From CAVQBP01 sp963848195 (lineage in GTDB: Bacteria; Bacteroidota; Ignavibacteria; Ignavibacteriales; Ignavibacteriaceae): 64,000 nucleotides of DNA. Position numbers and translations under genes: made by a program. Below, in pieces: positions 54,324 through 62,226 of the stretch. Positions within the stretch are counted from its first letter, which is position 1; each line of letters starts with the position of its first letter. Location of the stretch: positions 62,001-126,000 of the forward strand of contig CAWKCY010000014.1 of NCBI GenBank assembly GCA_963848195.1, written 5' to 3'. The notes under the pieces are model-generated. The model searched no databases. It was not told the DNA's origin and saw nothing but the letters and a program-made list of their open reading frames with translations.

Positions 54324-55022
54324 ATGACCTATAATTCGATTAGACATTTATCTTTTTCTCTTTCTCTCTTAATTCATTTAATTTTATTAGGACTATTTTT
54401 ATTGATTAAAATTACTTTGGATTACCCGCCGAAAGAGTATGTTGAATTAACTTTTGGCACATCAGGGGAAGTTGGCTCTTCCGGTGCGATTGGAACTCAA
54501 ATAAAAAAGATTGAAGAAGTTTCAAAACCAAAGCCCAAGAATCAAACTGAAAACAAAAGCTTAGAGGTAAAGGAAGTTAATTTGCCCAAGGCTAAGAATA
54601 CTTCTGAAGAAAATACGGTTCAACCCGCTGATAAGGAAAAGGAAGTAGCAAAAAATAATGAAACAAAAACTGAAGAAAATGAAAATTCGGATGTAAGTAC
54701 TGAAGGGCAGGGGAATAAAGCAGAGGGATCAGGGAGCTTTGGTTATGATATTGATTGGGGAGGTAAAGGGAAAAGACAAATTTACAGTTATAGTATACCT
54801 GAGTATCCTGAAGGTGTGCAAAAGGAAATAGATATAAGATTAAAATTTTCAATCCTTCCTGATGGGACAGTAGGAACGATTTTCCCTCTTACTAAAGCAG
54901 ATACGAAGCTTGAAAATGCAGCTATAAATTCTTTAAGGCAATGGAGATTTGAACCGCTGTCACATAATCAAAAACAAATAGAACAAACTGCTGTTATTGT
55001 ATTCCCTTACCGTCTTCAATAA
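54324..55022 (+). CDS. TonB family energy-transducing protein
   Basis: A 232-aa protein. N-terminal membrane helix (HLSFSLSLLIHLILLGLFLLIKI), a Lys/Glu/Pro-rich periplasmic linker of about 100 residues, and a C-terminal TonB domain (YSIPEYPEGVQKEIDIRLKFSILPDGTVG, LENAAINSLRQWRFEPL). It transmits energy from ExbBD to outer-membrane receptors such as that at 33.8 kb. The stop lies within a 29-base overlap with the gene on the other strand. Confidence 0.9.
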   Translation: MTYNSIRHLSFSLSLLIHLILLGLFLLIKITLDYPPKEYVELTFGTSGEVGSSGAIGTQIKKIEEVSKPKPKNQTENKSLEVKEVNLPKAKNTSEENTVQPADKEKEVAKNNETKTEENENSDVSTEGQGNKAEGSGSFGYDIDWGGKGKRQIYSYSIPEYPEGVQKEIDIRLKFSILPDGTVGTIFPLTKADTKLENAAINSLRQWRFEPLSHNQKQIEQTAVIVFPYRLQ

Positions 55023-55311
55023 TTTTTTCCTCTTCTTCCGGCTTTTCTTTATAATATACCCTATAGAAAAAATATTCACAGACGGATAATATTAGAAGTG
55101 AAAAGGTATCTCTATCAAAATAAATTCCCAAACCCTCTGGTTCCATAATTAATTTTGCTATAATTCCGGTTATTGACCACCCTACAGCAAATAATATCAT
55201 GATTAATGCAATATTTAAGAATGCAGTTGATAAATTCTCCTCCTGCCATTTCTTTGTAAATATAATTAAGGCAAAAATTAAATGAAGGAAGAAAATAAAT
55301 GCTATTATCAT
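54994..55311 (-). CDS. Hypothetical three-helix membrane protein
   Basis: A 105-aa protein with three hydrophobic segments (residues 2-20, 31-55 and 68-84) and a charged tail KEKPEEEEKIIEDGKG. It overlaps the convergent TonB gene by 29 bases. It ends an apparent minus-strand operon with the next three genes. No family recognised. The start ATG at 55311 is 7 bases after the upstream stop. Confidence 0.68.
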   Translation of the reverse strand: MIIAFIFFLHLIFALIIFTKKWQEENLSTAFLNIALIMILFAVGWSITGIIAKLIMEPEGLGIYFDRDTFSLLILSVCEYFFYRVYYKEKPEEEEKIIEDGKGIQ

Positions 55312-55318
55312 TTATATA

Positions 55319-55819
55319 TTATGGAGTTGAACGTTTATTAACAAAGGACTTACCAATTAGTCCTCCAAGAAGACCGAATATGAGATAGATAAATCCATTT
55401 CCTACAAATATTGCTATTGTATAAAGTAATGAGAAGCCTTTTGTCTGAATATCGGTAGACATTTTTCTAAAAGTATTCATCATCTCATCTACCACAGGCC
55501 CTAAAAAACTTTTTGCCATTGCAGTAGATTCAGGCAGTGTTTTTACAAAATCGTTTGTATGAGTAAAAAAAGTAATTATAACTTCAAAAAGGGTAGCAAA
55601 TACCGCAGCATATAAGCCGGTTAATATACCGAATATTATAGCAGTTCCTGTATCAATATTCTTACTATTATGTACCGCTTTTTGGTGAAGAAATAGAGAT
55701 AAAACTGCAGCCGCAGGAACAAGAAGACAGAAGCCAAAGCTTTTTATGCCTGGAACGGTTGTCAATACAGCAGCCCCGAATCCGCAAACTAAAGAAGGAA
55801 TATATTTATTTGAGTACAT
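55319..55819 (-). CDS. Hypothetical membrane protein, DUF4199-like layout
   Basis: A 166-aa protein with about four hydrophobic helices (SLVCGFGAAVLTTVPGIK, LLVPAAAVLSLFLHQK, AIIFGILTGLYAAVFATLFEVIITFF, FVGNGFIYLIFGLLGGLIG). The glycine-rich helices and the soluble segment DFVKTLPESTAMAK resemble DUF4199-type membrane proteins, but the match is by eye only and I do not assign it. It lies 4 bases after the DUF2085 gene. Confidence 0.7.
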   Translation of the reverse strand: MYSNKYIPSLVCGFGAAVLTTVPGIKSFGFCLLVPAAAVLSLFLHQKAVHNSKNIDTGTAIIFGILTGLYAAVFATLFEVIITFFTHTNDFVKTLPESTAMAKSFLGPVVDEMMNTFRKMSTDIQTKGFSLLYTIAIFVGNGFIYLIFGLLGGLIGKSFVNKRSTP

Positions 55820-55823
55820 TCTA

Positions 55824-56333
55824 TTATTTTTTAACTAAAAATTCATTTTCAAGAATAAGTAAAATATAAAGAAATGCAGCGGAACCAAAAAAGAATCCTG
55901 TTACAAAAGCATAAATTTTTGAATAGCTGTAAAAACTTGTGGTATATAAAATAATATCCGATAGAATACCTGCTAATGCAGCTACTAATAATTTTCTGCT
56001 AACTTTAAAAGTTTTGAAAAAGATCGAAATAAATGAAAAAGATAATGCACCGAAATAAATACCTGTACATCTGATACATACCAATAATTTTTTTCCGTAT
56101 ATGGTAAAGGTTTTTAATTCATCCTGGTAACAAACAGATGAATACAATTTTCTAAGTATTGGAGATAAAATCTGCATTTCGGAATCTTTTGGGAATAATG
56201 GGTTAATTGAGAAACCTATGCACCATGTCAAAAGGGATAAAAAAAGAAAGATTCGCAAAAATATTCTTTTATTAATCAATCTTTTAATCGGAATAGAATT
56301 ATTGTAAATCTCTGTATTTTTTAAACTTTCCAC
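55824..56333 (-). CDS. DUF2085 membrane protein
   Basis: A 169-aa protein with four hydrophobic helices and the DUF2085 segment VCYQDELKTFTIYGKKLLVCIRCTGIYFGAL, with the conserved CxRCTGIYxG pattern and paired cysteines. The function is not established; the cysteines may bind metal. It follows the propeller gene by 17 bases. Confidence 0.85.
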   Translation of the reverse strand: MESLKNTEIYNNSIPIKRLINKRIFLRIFLFLSLLTWCIGFSINPLFPKDSEMQILSPILRKLYSSVCYQDELKTFTIYGKKLLVCIRCTGIYFGALSFSFISIFFKTFKVSRKLLVAALAGILSDIILYTTSFYSYSKIYAFVTGFFFGSAAFLYILLILENEFLVKK

Positions 56334-56350
56334 TGGATACTAAAAATTAC

Positions 56351-57202
56351 TCAAAGCCCCGTCTTAATATAAATAGATATTTTTTCCGGCGTAAGAATAT
56401 ATAATTTATCATTAAATATTAAACTGCTGACTATCCCGGTGTTTTCTGCTTTTTCTTCCAGGCTGATCTCATTCAATGAAAATTGCGAGTTTAAGTTTGC
56501 AGTCATAACTAAACGGCTGGTATTTACTGTCAGGTTATTATAAATGATATTAATTCCTCTGAATTCAGATTCAGAATTAAATATTGATATACCATTTCCA
56601 TACTGATCAAATACAACGATCTTTTCCCCATCCAGAACAAAGAGAAAATTATTTGGAGAAATAGAAAACTTTATTGGATTGGAAAGGGTATATGCACCTG
56701 CATCAAAACCTCCAAAATTCATTATAAAATTTCCGAAAAGATCGAACTTCAAAATACGTTTATTTTCAGTATCAAGTATAAATAGATCACCTAAATTAGA
56801 AGTAGCACAACTTGTAGGGTATCCGAAGCGTTCGTTTTTATTATCATTTTCCTTAGTATATAACTGAGATATAAAATTTAAGTCTTTGTCGAATCTTTGA
56901 ACCCTATTATTGTTTTTATCAGAAACATAGACATTTAACGATGTTGCAAAAATGTCAACAGGATTATCAAATTCACCAGAACCCCAGCCGAATCCTCCAA
57001 AATCTTTAATAACATTTCCAATTGTATCCAGCTTATATATTTCATCTGTACCGGAATCAGTTATGTACAGGAACCCTGAAGGGCTCATGTAAAAAGAAGA
57101 GGCATCCTTAAAATTCCCGATTGAATTTCGTAAATTATAATTTTGAGGAAAGATTAAACCAAAAGGAATAAATAAAATTAAAAATAGATATTTAATAGTC
57201 AT
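56351..57202 (-). CDS. NHL-repeat beta-propeller, exported
   Basis: A 283-aa protein. A signal peptide (TIKYLFLILFIPFGLIFPQN) is followed by about six NHL-like blades, such as GFLYITDSGTDEIYKLDTIGNVIKDFGGFGWGSGEFDNPVDIFA. Such six-bladed propellers bind proteins or ligands in the periplasm. It is the first gene of the minus-strand group down to 54994. Start ATG at 57202. Confidence 0.87.
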   Translation of the reverse strand: MTIKYLFLILFIPFGLIFPQNYNLRNSIGNFKDASSFYMSPSGFLYITDSGTDEIYKLDTIGNVIKDFGGFGWGSGEFDNPVDIFATSLNVYVSDKNNNRVQRFDKDLNFISQLYTKENDNKNERFGYPTSCATSNLGDLFILDTENKRILKFDLFGNFIMNFGGFDAGAYTLSNPIKFSISPNNFLFVLDGEKIVVFDQYGNGISIFNSESEFRGINIIYNNLTVNTSRLVMTANLNSQFSLNEISLEEKAENTGIVSSLIFNDKLYILTPEKISIYIKTGL

Positions 57203-57450
57203 CTTAAATTTTTAACACTTTTAGCTTTGGTATCATTTTTTAATCACCTGCACTAAAATTTAACAATTTATAAAATAATAAATTAATATATTTTTCTTTG
57301 AGGAGTAACTCATTCCGGAATATTATAACCACATAAATACATAAGAACAATAAAGGTAAATATTTTATGTGTCTATGAGGTTCAAAAATTAATTTCCCAC
57401 ATAAATAAAATTGAAGGAGATATCTTTAATACTGTACACAGTGAACATAG
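57203..57450. other. Non-coding gap with inverted repeat copies
   Basis: Between 57327-57345 and 57363-57382 the accacataga-type repeat occurs as an inverted pair (aaccacataaatacataag and ttttatgtgtctatgaggtt). No gene is visible. Confidence 0.55.
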
Positions 57451-57536
57451 TACCGGAGGCCGGACTCGAACCGGCACCTGGTGTGAGCCAGACTGGATTT
57501 TGAGTCCAGCGCGTCTACCAATTCCGCCACTTCGGC
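57451..57536 (-). tRNA. tRNA-Leu (CAA)
   Basis: On the minus strand, gccgaag pairs with ctccggt with one G-U and one A-C mismatch. The D arm is tggcggaattggtagacgc, the anticodon stem ctgga/tccag encloses ctcaaaa giving CAA, a long variable arm follows and the T arm is gccggttcgagtccggc. Discriminator A. It lies upstream of nothing on its strand; glnS ends 43 bases away. Confidence 0.93.
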
Positions 57537-57579
57537 AAAAATGCACCCATAAAAATAACTATTTATAAGTTAAGATGAA

Positions 57580-59289
57580 TTATTTTTTTATAATTTTTGA
57601 CCAGGTATCTCTTAAGGCAACAGTCCGGTTGAATACTAAATTTCCCGGTTTTGAATCAACACTGTCTGCGCAGAAATACCCTAATCTTTCAAATTGATAC
57701 CGTTCACCGGGTAGAGCAGATTCTAAACTCTTCTCCAACTTACAATCCCTTAGGATTTCAAGTGAATTAGGGTTTAGAAATTCCTTAAAGTCTTTTCCCT
57801 TATCACCTTCCGGATTTTCAACAGTGAATAATCTATCATACAATCTTACTTCAGCATTAATTGAATTACTAGTAGAAACCCAATGTATTGTTCCTTTTAC
57901 TTTTTTATCGCTTTGATCAGTTCCGCTTTTTGTTTCGGGATAATAAGTACAATGAACCTCCTGAATTTGACCATCTTCATCTTTCTTGAAACCGGTACAT
58001 TTAATTATATATGCGTAACGAAGTCTTACTTCATTTCCTGGAAATAGTCTGAAATATTTTTTAGGAGGATTTTCCATAAAATCATCCTTTTCTATATAAA
58101 TTTCCTTTGTGAAGTATATTTTTCGTGTGCCTGAATCAGTATCTTCAGGATTGTTTATTGCGTCCAATTCTTCAACCTGGTTCTCAGGATAATTATCGAT
58201 TATCAATTTTAATGGATGGAGGACACCCATAACTCGATTCGCATTTTTATTTAAATCTTCACGAATACTGAATTCAAGAAGAGAAATATCTATAATATTA
58301 TCTCTTTTTGCCACACCAACTTTTTCCGAAAAATTTCTGATTGATTCCGGTGTATATCCGCGCCTTCTTAATCCTGAAATAGTAGGCATTCTCGGATCAT
58401 CCCAGCCGCTAACAAATTCTTCATCGACAAGCTGCAAAAACTTTCTTTTACTCATCACAATATAATTCAAATTCAACCTGGCAAATTCAATTTGCCTAGG
58501 ATGAAAAATTTCAAGCTGATCCAAAAACCAATCATATAAAGGGCGGTGATTTTCAAATTCCAGAGTGCAAATAGAATGCGATATCCCTTCAATTGAATCT
58601 GATTGTCCATGAGCCCAATCATACATTGGATAAATACACCATTTATTACCGGTACGATGATGAAAAGCATGTCTTATACGGTACATAATCGGGTCACGCA
58701 TATTCATATTAGGAGAAGACATATCTATTTTAGCACGCAAAACATGTTCTCCATCTTTAAACTCACCATTTTTCATTTTATTGAACAGTTCAAGGTTTTC
58801 TTCAATGGATCTGTTTCTATAGACACTTTCTTTTCCAGGCTGAGTAGGGATTCCGCGGAAATCCTTTATCTCTTCCATGCTCATTGAATCGACATAAGCT
58901 TTTCCTTTTTTTATTAATTTAACGGCATATTCAAATAATTTTTCAAAATAATCTGAAGCATAATACTCTCTATCATCCCAATTGAATCCCAGCCATTTTA
59001 TATCTTCTTTAATTGAATTAACATATTCGACTTCTTCTTTAGTTGGATTTGTATCATCAAATCTTAAATTACATAATCCTTGATAGTCTTCAGCTATACC
59101 GAAATTAAGACAAATAGATTTTGCATGGCCGATGTGTAAATAACCATTTGGTTCGGGGGGAAAGCGCGTTTTTACCTTTACATACTTACCATTTCTTAAG
59201 TCTTCATTAATAATATCACGAATAAAATTAGATGGTTCTTCCTCATCTATTTTTTTAGAATTTATACTATTGTTTTCGATCTCAGACAT
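57580..59289 (-). CDS. glnS: Glutaminyl-tRNA synthetase
   Basis: A 569-aa class I synthetase of normal GlnRS length. RFPPEPNGYLHIGHAKSICLNFG carries the HIGH motif, LRFDDTNPTKEEVEYVNSIKEDIKWLGF the substrate loop, YVMSKRKFLQLV the KMSKS equivalent, and DDPRMPTISGLRRRGYTPESIRNF the GlnRS-specific segment; the C-terminal beta-barrels bind the anticodon. It charges tRNA-Gln directly, so the amidotransferase route is not required. It lies 49 bases after gltX, and the two are likely cotranscribed. Confidence 0.96.
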   Translation of the reverse strand: MSEIENNSINSKKIDEEEPSNFIRDIINEDLRNGKYVKVKTRFPPEPNGYLHIGHAKSICLNFGIAEDYQGLCNLRFDDTNPTKEEVEYVNSIKEDIKWLGFNWDDREYYASDYFEKLFEYAVKLIKKGKAYVDSMSMEEIKDFRGIPTQPGKESVYRNRSIEENLELFNKMKNGEFKDGEHVLRAKIDMSSPNMNMRDPIMYRIRHAFHHRTGNKWCIYPMYDWAHGQSDSIEGISHSICTLEFENHRPLYDWFLDQLEIFHPRQIEFARLNLNYIVMSKRKFLQLVDEEFVSGWDDPRMPTISGLRRRGYTPESIRNFSEKVGVAKRDNIIDISLLEFSIREDLNKNANRVMGVLHPLKLIIDNYPENQVEELDAINNPEDTDSGTRKIYFTKEIYIEKDDFMENPPKKYFRLFPGNEVRLRYAYIIKCTGFKKDEDGQIQEVHCTYYPETKSGTDQSDKKVKGTIHWVSTSNSINAEVRLYDRLFTVENPEGDKGKDFKEFLNPNSLEILRDCKLEKSLESALPGERYQFERLGYFCADSVDSKPGNLVFNRTVALRDTWSKIIKK

Positions 59290-59338
59290 TTTTTGCTATA
59301 ATTTGTTAAAAATGAGTACTAAAAATAAATATTTTATT

Positions 59339-60817
59339 CTAATTATCCGATTCTATTTCAGGAGGAATAATTGTTTTCAAAGCTATATTTATCCTTGTCA
59401 TGGTTTCATCTTTTCCCAAAATGGAAACTATATCAAAAACTCCCGGTCCGGCACCAACACCAGAAACCGCCAGCCTTAACGGGTGAATCAGTTTTCCTAA
59501 CCCAATATTTAATTCAGCAGCTATATTTTTTAGAGAATTTTCAAAATTTTCTTTTGAAGGGTTTTCTATTTTGTTAAATACTTCTTTTAGTTTTAGAAGA
59601 AGTTCAGGTGTTTCCTTCTTCCATCTTTTCTTAATTACATCTTGATCATATTCTTTTGGTCGAACAAAGAAGTAGAAACTTTTTTCAATAAAATCTTTAA
59701 TAAAAGATACTCTTTCTTTCATTGCGGCAATTACCTGAAGAAGATAGTTATCCGTATAAGTATTCTCCTTAAACTTAGACTTTAATAATTCATCTTTCAG
59801 AAGTACTAAAATTTCTTCATCAGGCATATTCCGAATATGTACTTCATTTAACCAATTTAATTTTTCAAGGTTAAATATAGCTCCCGATTTATTTACTCTG
59901 TCGAGAGTAAATTTTTGAATTAATTCATCCATATAATAAATCTCTTTGTCATCTCCAGCATTCCATCCTAGAAGTGCTACAAAATTAATAAGAGATTCCC
60001 TTAAATATCCTTTCTCTTTATAATCTTCTACAGCTACATCCCCCTGACGTTTACTCAATTTGGAGCGATCAGAATTCAGTAATAGTGGTAAATGTGCAAA
60101 AGCCGGTTTCTCCCATCCGAAATAATCATACAATAGAATATGTTTCGAGGAAGAGGAAAGCCATTCCTCTCCTCTGATAACATGTGTAATCTTCATTAGA
60201 TGATCATCTACAACATTTGCGAGATGATAAGTAGGGTAACCGTCACTTTTGATTAAAATCTGATCATCTACAATATTACTGTCTATTTCTACTGTTCCCC
60301 TTACAATATCTTCAATCTTTATAATCTTATCCGGTTCAACATTTAATCTAATTACATATGGTATATTCAAATTTAATTTATCATTGATTTCGTTTTGAGT
60401 AAGAGAAAGACAATGTTTATCATATTTAGGCTGCAAACCATGTTTTTGCTGCTCTTCCCGTAATAATTTTATTCTTTCTGAAGTACAAAAGCAATGATAT
60501 GCATTTTTATTTTGTAAAAGAGTTTCGATATTTTTTTTATATATGTCTAATCTTTCTGACTGAAAATAAGGACCGTATTTCCCGTCTTTATCAGGTCCTT
60601 CATCAAAATTCAATCCTGCCCAATTTAATGTAGATAAAAGGTTTTCAACGGCTCCTTCAACATATCTGCTTCGATCTGTATCTTCAATTCGAAGTATAAA
60701 TTCACCCTTGTTATGTTTTGCAAAAAGATAGTTGTATAATGCTGTACGCAATCCTCCGATATGCAAATAACCCGTTGGGCTAGGGGCAAAACGGACTCTT
60801 ATTTTTTCGTTAATCAT
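59339..60817 (-). CDS. gltX: Glutamyl-tRNA synthetase
   Basis: From ATG 60817 the protein has 492 residues and starts MINEKIRVRFAPSPTGYLHIGG, a perfect GluRS start; the longer frame from 60892 adds 25 residues not expected in the family. RFAPSPTGYLHIGGLRTALYNYLFA has HIGH, RIEDTDRSRY the glutamate-binding arm and SKLSKRQGDVAV the KMSKS motif; the C-terminal helical domain binds the anticodon. It charges tRNA-Glu. It heads the minus-strand pair with glnS. Confidence 0.95.
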   Translation of the reverse strand: MINEKIRVRFAPSPTGYLHIGGLRTALYNYLFAKHNKGEFILRIEDTDRSRYVEGAVENLLSTLNWAGLNFDEGPDKDGKYGPYFQSERLDIYKKNIETLLQNKNAYHCFCTSERIKLLREEQQKHGLQPKYDKHCLSLTQNEINDKLNLNIPYVIRLNVEPDKIIKIEDIVRGTVEIDSNIVDDQILIKSDGYPTYHLANVVDDHLMKITHVIRGEEWLSSSSKHILLYDYFGWEKPAFAHLPLLLNSDRSKLSKRQGDVAVEDYKEKGYLRESLINFVALLGWNAGDDKEIYYMDELIQKFTLDRVNKSGAIFNLEKLNWLNEVHIRNMPDEEILVLLKDELLKSKFKENTYTDNYLLQVIAAMKERVSFIKDFIEKSFYFFVRPKEYDQDVIKKRWKKETPELLLKLKEVFNKIENPSKENFENSLKNIAAELNIGLGKLIHPLRLAVSGVGAGPGVFDIVSILGKDETMTRINIALKTIIPPEIESDN

Positions 60818-60958
60818 CGATATATTGAATCTTTCTAATTGTGAATAATTTAAATCGTTAATATAAAACAAATGAAATAAAGAGGTGTGCAAAAAAAGAT
60901 TGAATATAATTTTTCTGTGTTATCCAAATAAATCTGAATAAGGAAATGTATACATTTA

Positions 60959-61035
60959 GAGCGTATCTGGAGCGTATGTGAAGCGTATGTGAAGCGTATC
61001 TGGAGCGTATCTGGAGCGTATATGAGATATATTTG
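60959..61035 (+). repeat. Seven-unit 11-bp tandem array
   Basis: The consecutive units are gagcgtatctg, gagcgtatgtg, aagcgtatgtg, aagcgtatctg, gagcgtatctg, gagcgtatatg and the diverged agatatatttg. The period and copy number match the array at 33080-33156 although the unit sequence differs. Confidence 0.87.
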
Positions 61036-61147
61036 AAGCCTTGGTGTATAGGTATAGGAACCGGAGATTACTAAGAAGGGGGTAGATCCAACCAATTGTA
61101 AAGAACTTTAACACATGGATTAAATTCTAAGTAAGAGAAGGTAGCCA

Positions 61148-61215
61148 CATTAATTTTGGCTAAAGCCGTGATTTGATTCATTCTTAATTCACCCGGACAT
61201 AAATGACGGGGCAAT
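61148..61215 (+). repeat. REP-like palindrome chain, third copy
   Basis: It matches the right two thirds of the 12065-12190 copy: ttttggctaaagccgtgatt, then a cccggacataaatgacgggg hairpin and gcaat. It is 54 bases from the end of nagB. Confidence 0.75.
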
Positions 61216-61269
61216 TTACTTTTCACACAGGCTCTTTAATCTGGTGTTGATGATATTTAAAATATTTTA

Positions 61270-62085
61270 TTATCTGATTAGAATAGTTTCGGGATTCAGA
61301 TGCTCAGCTTCAATATCTTTAAAATATTTAACGGTACCAACTTTCAATTCATAGGTAGCTTGCTCATCACAAACAATCATACCTTTAGGATGAAGCTGGA
61401 GAGCGCTTACAGTCCACATATGGTTAACACCTTCTTCAACTACTTTCGAGAGTGCCCTGGCTTTGTTTAACCCACTGATTATAATAAGAACTTCTTCGGC
61501 ATCGAGAACTGTTTTAACGCCAACGGTGAGAGCTGTTTTGGGAACTTTATCGAGATCATTATCAAAGAACCGAGAATTAGCAATAACTGTGTCCATAGTT
61601 AGTGTCTTAACTCTTGTCAAAGAACCGAGAGAAGAGCCTGGTTCATTAAAAGCGATATGTCCGTCAGGTCCGATTCCTCCCACAAATAAATTAATGCCTC
61701 CTGCTTTTCCTATTTTCTTTTCATACTCTTCACATTCTTTTTCCAGATTCTTTGCATTACCATTTAGAATGTTCACATTTTTTTTATCAATATCTATATG
61801 ACTAAAGAGATGTTTCCACATGAAGGAATGGTAGCTTTCAGGATGGTCTTCCGGAAGATTGACATATTCATCCATATTAAAGGTGGTTACATATTTAAAT
61901 GAAACAATACCTTTATTATGTAATGAGACTAATTCCTTGTACATTCCAACAGGTGATGAACCGGTAGGTAAACCTAAAACAAACCTTTTTTCTTTAGCCG
62001 GTTTAAAGGAATTTATTCTAGCTGCCACATAATTTGCAGCCCATTTGGATACTAAATCATAATTGGGTTGAATTATTAGTCTCAT
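61270..62085 (-). CDS. nagB: Glucosamine-6-phosphate deaminase
   Basis: A 271-aa protein with FVLGLPTGSSPVGMYKELV, VTTFNMDEYVNLP with catalytic Asp, LFVGGIGPDGHIAFNEPGSSL with the His, and VGVKTVLDAEEVLIIISG, all NagB signatures. Length is normal. It turns glucosamine-6-phosphate into fructose-6-phosphate and ammonia. It is divergent from a ROK regulator with the palindromic operator between them. The start ATG at 62085 has an aggag ribosome binding site. Confidence 0.96.
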   Translation of the reverse strand: MRLIIQPNYDLVSKWAANYVAARINSFKPAKEKRFVLGLPTGSSPVGMYKELVSLHNKGIVSFKYVTTFNMDEYVNLPEDHPESYHSFMWKHLFSHIDIDKKNVNILNGNAKNLEKECEEYEKKIGKAGGINLFVGGIGPDGHIAFNEPGSSLGSLTRVKTLTMDTVIANSRFFDNDLDKVPKTALTVGVKTVLDAEEVLIIISGLNKARALSKVVEEGVNHMWTVSALQLHPKGMIVCDEQATYELKVGTVKYFKDIEAEHLNPETILIR

Positions 62086-62125
62086 AAAATGCTCCTATTG
62101 TTTTTTAAAAAAATTAAATTAAGTC

Positions 62126-62154
62126 TTGACAAATAACAAAAAATAAATTAAGTT
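62126..62154 (+). promoter_or_regulatory. Putative promoter of the ROK regulator gene
   Basis: ttgaca at 62126-62131 matches the sigma-70 -35 box exactly; 17 bases on, taagtt (62149-62154) is a weak -10 candidate. The operator palindrome starts 10 bases downstream, so a bound repressor would block the start site. Confidence 0.45.
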
Positions 62155-62163
62155 CACCTAAGC

Positions 62164-62188
62164 AGTTTGTTGGTTTAAACAACAAACT
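62164..62188. promoter_or_regulatory. ROK operator, nagB/regulator promoter region
   Basis: Perfect 9-bp arms, agtttgttg and caacaaact, enclose gtttaaa. The same arms recur at 63492-63512 upstream of the ROK kinase gene. It lies 39 bases before the regulator start and 79 before nagB, a good place for autoregulation and control of nagB. Confidence 0.8.
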
Positions 62189-62226
62189 AAAGTTACTTAA
62201 TCTCTTCTAGTTAGTCAACAGTAAAT

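Larger units (their letters stand above)
60818..61269. other. 452-bp non-coding gap with array and repeat
   Basis: No gene is supported. It holds the 11-bp array (60959-61035), the REP-like copy (61148-61215) and a right-end fragment ttcacacaggctct (61219-61232) of the element at 8945-9055. Confidence 0.6.

Noticed and set aside
53245..55022. Tol-Pal system proper
   Set aside because: The third gene has a TonB C-terminal domain, and TolB and Pal are missing, so ExbB-ExbD-TonB is the better call.
60850..61095. Minus-strand 81-residue reading frame over the 11-bp array
   Set aside because: Its repetitive peptide (LQIR-type repeats) is just the translation of the array and has no start context or family features.
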